A DNA stretch of 64,000 nt from Chondrilla cf. caribensis (Eukaryota > Porifera > Demospongiae > Chondrillida > Chondrillidae). Positions 31,855 through 64,000 of the stretch are shown piece by piece (position 1 is the stretch's first letter; each line of letters starts with the position of its first letter). The stretch lies in the NCBI GenBank assembly GCA_964020155.1, contig OZ026560.1, forward strand, positions 1,150,001 to 1,214,000, written 5' to 3'. A model generated the notes under the pieces. That model was not told the origin of the DNA. It was given only the letters and a program-made list of their open reading frames with translations, and searched no databases. Position numbers and translations under genes: made by a program.

Positions 31855-33905
31855 CAGGGTTAGGGACCACATACGGAGATGGGAATTATTCCATAAGTTA
31901 GTATACGTCCATAGCTAGGTCTGGCTGAAGTATCATGTTGACATGCCCCCTCTCTCATGAGTTATGCAAGAAGGTGCTTAACATTATTTCTCCTATACCC
32001 TTCCATACATTAAAAAGATATTGAGCACTTCTGAACGTAGTAAGGGTTAGGGACCACATATGGAGATGGGAATTGTTTCAATAGTTAGTATATGTCCACA
32101 GCTATGTCTCACTGAAATATCACGTTGACATGCCCCATCTCCCATGAGCTATACAAGAAGGTGCTTAGCATCAGTTCTCCCATTCTCTCCCATACAATGA
32201 AAAGTATTAAGCACCTTTGAATGTAGCTAAGATTATGAGCCGCGTACAGAGATAAGATACCTTATGCTGAATCAATTCCCATCTTCGTATGTTACCTATA
32301 ATCTTAGGTACATTTGGAGGTGCTGAATATTTTTACAATGTATGGGAGAGAATAGGAGTACCTTCTTGCATAACTCATGGGAATTGGGGTGTGTCAACTT
32401 GACATTTTTATCAGACCTAGCTGATGGCATGAAATGAAAGCTGTGTAATACGCCTCATAGTGATCACTCAGGTAAGTTCACATTCCACTGCTGGTCACCA
32501 AGGGCTGTCCAGTGTCCATGCCAAACTCACCAATACAATTTTGGATGCATGCACACCCTCCTGAGTGTGCTATAGGCCTTGTGGTGATAAGCAAACAAAT
32601 GTCAAATTTTATCGCTTGTCACCACATCCTCTCCTGTGTGCACGTGATGCATCATAGCACTAATACTGATGTAAGGACACACTCCTAAAATTAGTACGTT
32701 CCTTCTGATACCAAAACAGATGTGTTTTGTCGCCAATCCAAAATTCTCTCCAGTGTCCATGTGACACATTATAATAATGCATATACTTTTGAATGTACAT
32801 TCCAATATATGTGTAATACGCCTTGTAGTGATCACTCAAGTGATTTTACATTTTGTTGCTGGTCACCAAGGGCTGTCCAGTGTCCATAGCAAACTCACCA
32901 ACAGAATTTCAGATGCATGTACACCCTCCTGAGTGTGCTATAAGCCTCGTGGTGACAAGCAAAAAATGTCAAATTTTATTACTTGTCACCATGGGTGCAC
33001 GTGATGCATCATAGCACAAATACTGATGTATGGACACACTCCCAGAACTAGTACAGTCCTTCTGATAGCAAAAAGATGTGTTCTGTCGCCAATACAAAAC
33101 CCTCCTCAGTGTCCATATGACACATTATAATATGCATATTATACTTTTGAATGTACATTCCAATATATGCCTAATACGCCTTGTAGTGATCACTCAGGTA
33201 ATTTCACATTCTTTTGCTGGGCACCAAGGGCTACCCAGTGCCTATGCCAAACTAGCTCACCAACACAATTTCGGATTTATGTTGCCCGTAACTATTTTGC
33301 ATTTGGAGGTGCTTAATATTATTTCAATGTATGGGCAGTATAGGAGAAAATTCACTAAGCACATCTTGGTATAACTCATGGGAATTGAGGCATGTCAACT
33401 TAATACTTTCACCAGACCTAGCTGGGGACATGAAATAGCATGTGAAACAGTTCCCATCTCTGTATGTGGCCTGTACATTCAGAGGTGCTTAATATTATTT
33501 CAATGTATGGGAGAGTATAGGAGAAAAAAACGCTAAGCACTGTTTGGTATAGTTCACGGGAAAGGAGGCGTGTCGACTTGATATTTTCACCAGAGCTAGC
33601 TGGGGACATGAACCAACATATAAAACAATTCTCACCTCTGTATGTGGCCCATAACCATTTCTACATTCGGAGGCACTTAATATTTTTTCAATATATGAGG
33701 GAGTGCAGGAGAAAAAACACTAAGCACCTTTTTGTATAGCTCATGGGAAAGGAGGCGTGTCAACTTGATATTTTCACCAGATCTAGCTAGGGACATGAAC
33801 TAACATATGGAACAATTCCCATCTCTGTATGTGGTCTGTAGCCATTTCTACATTCAGAGGTGCTTAATAGTATTTCAATGTATGGGGGAGTACAGGAGAA
33901 TAGTC
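31855..33905. repeat. Complex satellite with inverted arms
   Basis: Units of about 180-190 bp (containing gagatgggaatt, cttgttgacatgcccc-like and gcaagaaggtgctta segments) run forward at 31858-32260 and in reverse orientation at 32270-32440 and 33280-33905. Between them lies a tandem of about 360-370 bp units starting gtaatacgcc at 32445, 32813 and 33172, containing gtcaccaagggctgtccagt. No gene is seen. It separates the head-to-head WHAMM-like and TIMM44 genes. Confidence 0.8.
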
Positions 33906-34471
33906 ATCCAATAGTTGCAATGTGGGATCTTTGGAGTCTTTTCATATTTCAGGTACTCCTAAAGTACAAAATTGAACCTACTGAGGGAAGTGTTCTGGGT
34001 AAAAAGGTGGGGTTGGCTTCCTTTCTACTCACTTTTTACTTTCCGTGATTAATCAATTTTTCATACTTTGACTATTGACAATAATCGGATTTGAAATGAA
34101 AATCACTTGATCAATTGATCAATCATCTCAATACTACTTTATACTCATAAATTTGACCCTATAGCATCGCACTGTCAGACCATAGACCCTCGATACCAGA
34201 CACTACTAAGTACACACACCCTCAACGTGGTTTGACCATATTATATTGTAGGTTTGAAAAATGTGGTGCTAAGATCAAAAATTAGGCCCCATATTAGACC
34301 ACATTTGCGTTGGTTGAAAATCTTCCCTAGATAAAATAATTGACGTCGATCAAAAATTATACATAGCTATATACCTTCCATGCAAGCCGGCAGGTGCAAT
34401 TATTCGGGGGGAATTCCCTATATATGTCGGGTCTATACACGATTACGTAATTCAGTCCACGAGTAGAGAAA
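33906..34471 (+). other. TIMM44 upstream region
   Basis: AT-rich non-coding segment upstream of the TIMM44 start. A gattacgtaatt motif (bZIP-like) lies at 34441-34452, about 20 bp before the ATG. No gene seen. Confidence 0.4.
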
Positions 34472-41780
<7,309 letters not shown>

Positions 41781-42097
41781 CATTATATTGAATGGATGCA
41801 TATTTAATTTGCTTTTATTAAAGTATGTCTGTGTATTATTACAACGTTTAACATTGATTCTATATTATTATTATATTTGTGTCTTGTAAGTGTTATGTGG
41901 TTGACATTTGTACGTATTAATCATTGCATGCACATGTGTAATAATTACATTATTAATGTATAATACAGTATATAATATAATGGTATTATAATGATCATCA
42001 CACAAAACCCATACTGCACTATGTCTCTACTGACATAAAACATAATAAAATTATTCATATTACGTACAAAATGTTAGAAAAACCATTATTGAGTAGT
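41781..42097. terminator. Shared 3' region of TIMM44 and the fusion gene
   Basis: The stop codons converge 317 bp apart. At 41814-41822 ttttattaaa supplies a plus-strand poly(A)-type signal (attaaa, 41817) and, read from the minus strand, a canonical aataaa (ttatt on plus, 41814-41819). The two genes may therefore have overlapping 3' ends. Inferred from sequence only. Confidence 0.4.
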
Positions 42098-63928
<21,831 letters not shown>

Positions 63929-64000
63929 CTATATATTGAATATAATTTCGAATATAATTAATATATAGCACATTGCATGGTTGTAAGTTGGTGTGGAGAA

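Noticed and set aside
33078..33374. 98-codon plus frame in the satellite
   Set aside because: Built from repeat units with no start context or family; not supported as a gene.

Overview
The window is nuclear DNA of an animal. Genes have many short GT-AG introns, and the recognisable proteins are metazoan: VPS28, ETFA, TIMM44, a WHAMM/JMY-type actin nucleator, PARPs, a HELZ2-type helicase and a ZU5-Death module. The compact genes, alternating strands, foldback elements and ZU5-Death architecture fit a marine invertebrate, most likely a sponge; that placement is inference. Non-coding DNA is full of (CA/TG)n microsatellites, minisatellites and small inverted-repeat elements. I recognised no rRNA, tRNA or CRISPR.

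Layout. 0.9-3.1 kb (-): 5' part of a WDR93-like gene running off the left edge. 3.4-4.1 kb (+): intronless VPS28. 5.6-9.2 kb and 14.5-18.2 kb (+): two paralogous PARP genes with identical intron positions in the catalytic domain, separated by a 2.09-kb tandem duplication. 18.9-24.3 kb (-): complete 11-exon ETFA. 24.4-27.5 kb (+): unrecognised 315-residue gene, divergent from ETFA. 28.0-31.6 kb (-): WHAMM/JMY-like gene. 31.9-33.9 kb: complex satellite with inverted arms. 34.5-41.8 kb (+): complete 14-exon TIMM44. 42.1-63.9 kb (-): a giant gene of at least 29 exons, open at its 5' end past the right edge.

The giant gene is the main discovery candidate. It encodes zinc fingers, an SF1 helicase, a degenerate RNB-like region and a second UPF1-like helicase, the HELZ2 layout. 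It then appears to splice in frame into a ZU5 domain and a C-terminal Death domain. Every junction I worked out by hand keeps phase, including the helicase-to-ZU5 one, and I found no usable first exon for a separate ZU5-Death gene. An RNA helicase of an antiviral-type family joined to a death-signalling module would be a plausible one-polypeptide sensor-effector.

For ETFA, TIMM44, both PARPs, the unknown gene, the WHAMM-like gene and the fusion, exon coordinates were derived by hand from splice consensus plus phase. ETFA (332 residues) and TIMM44 (442) come out at the normal family length, which supports the method. No transcript data were available.
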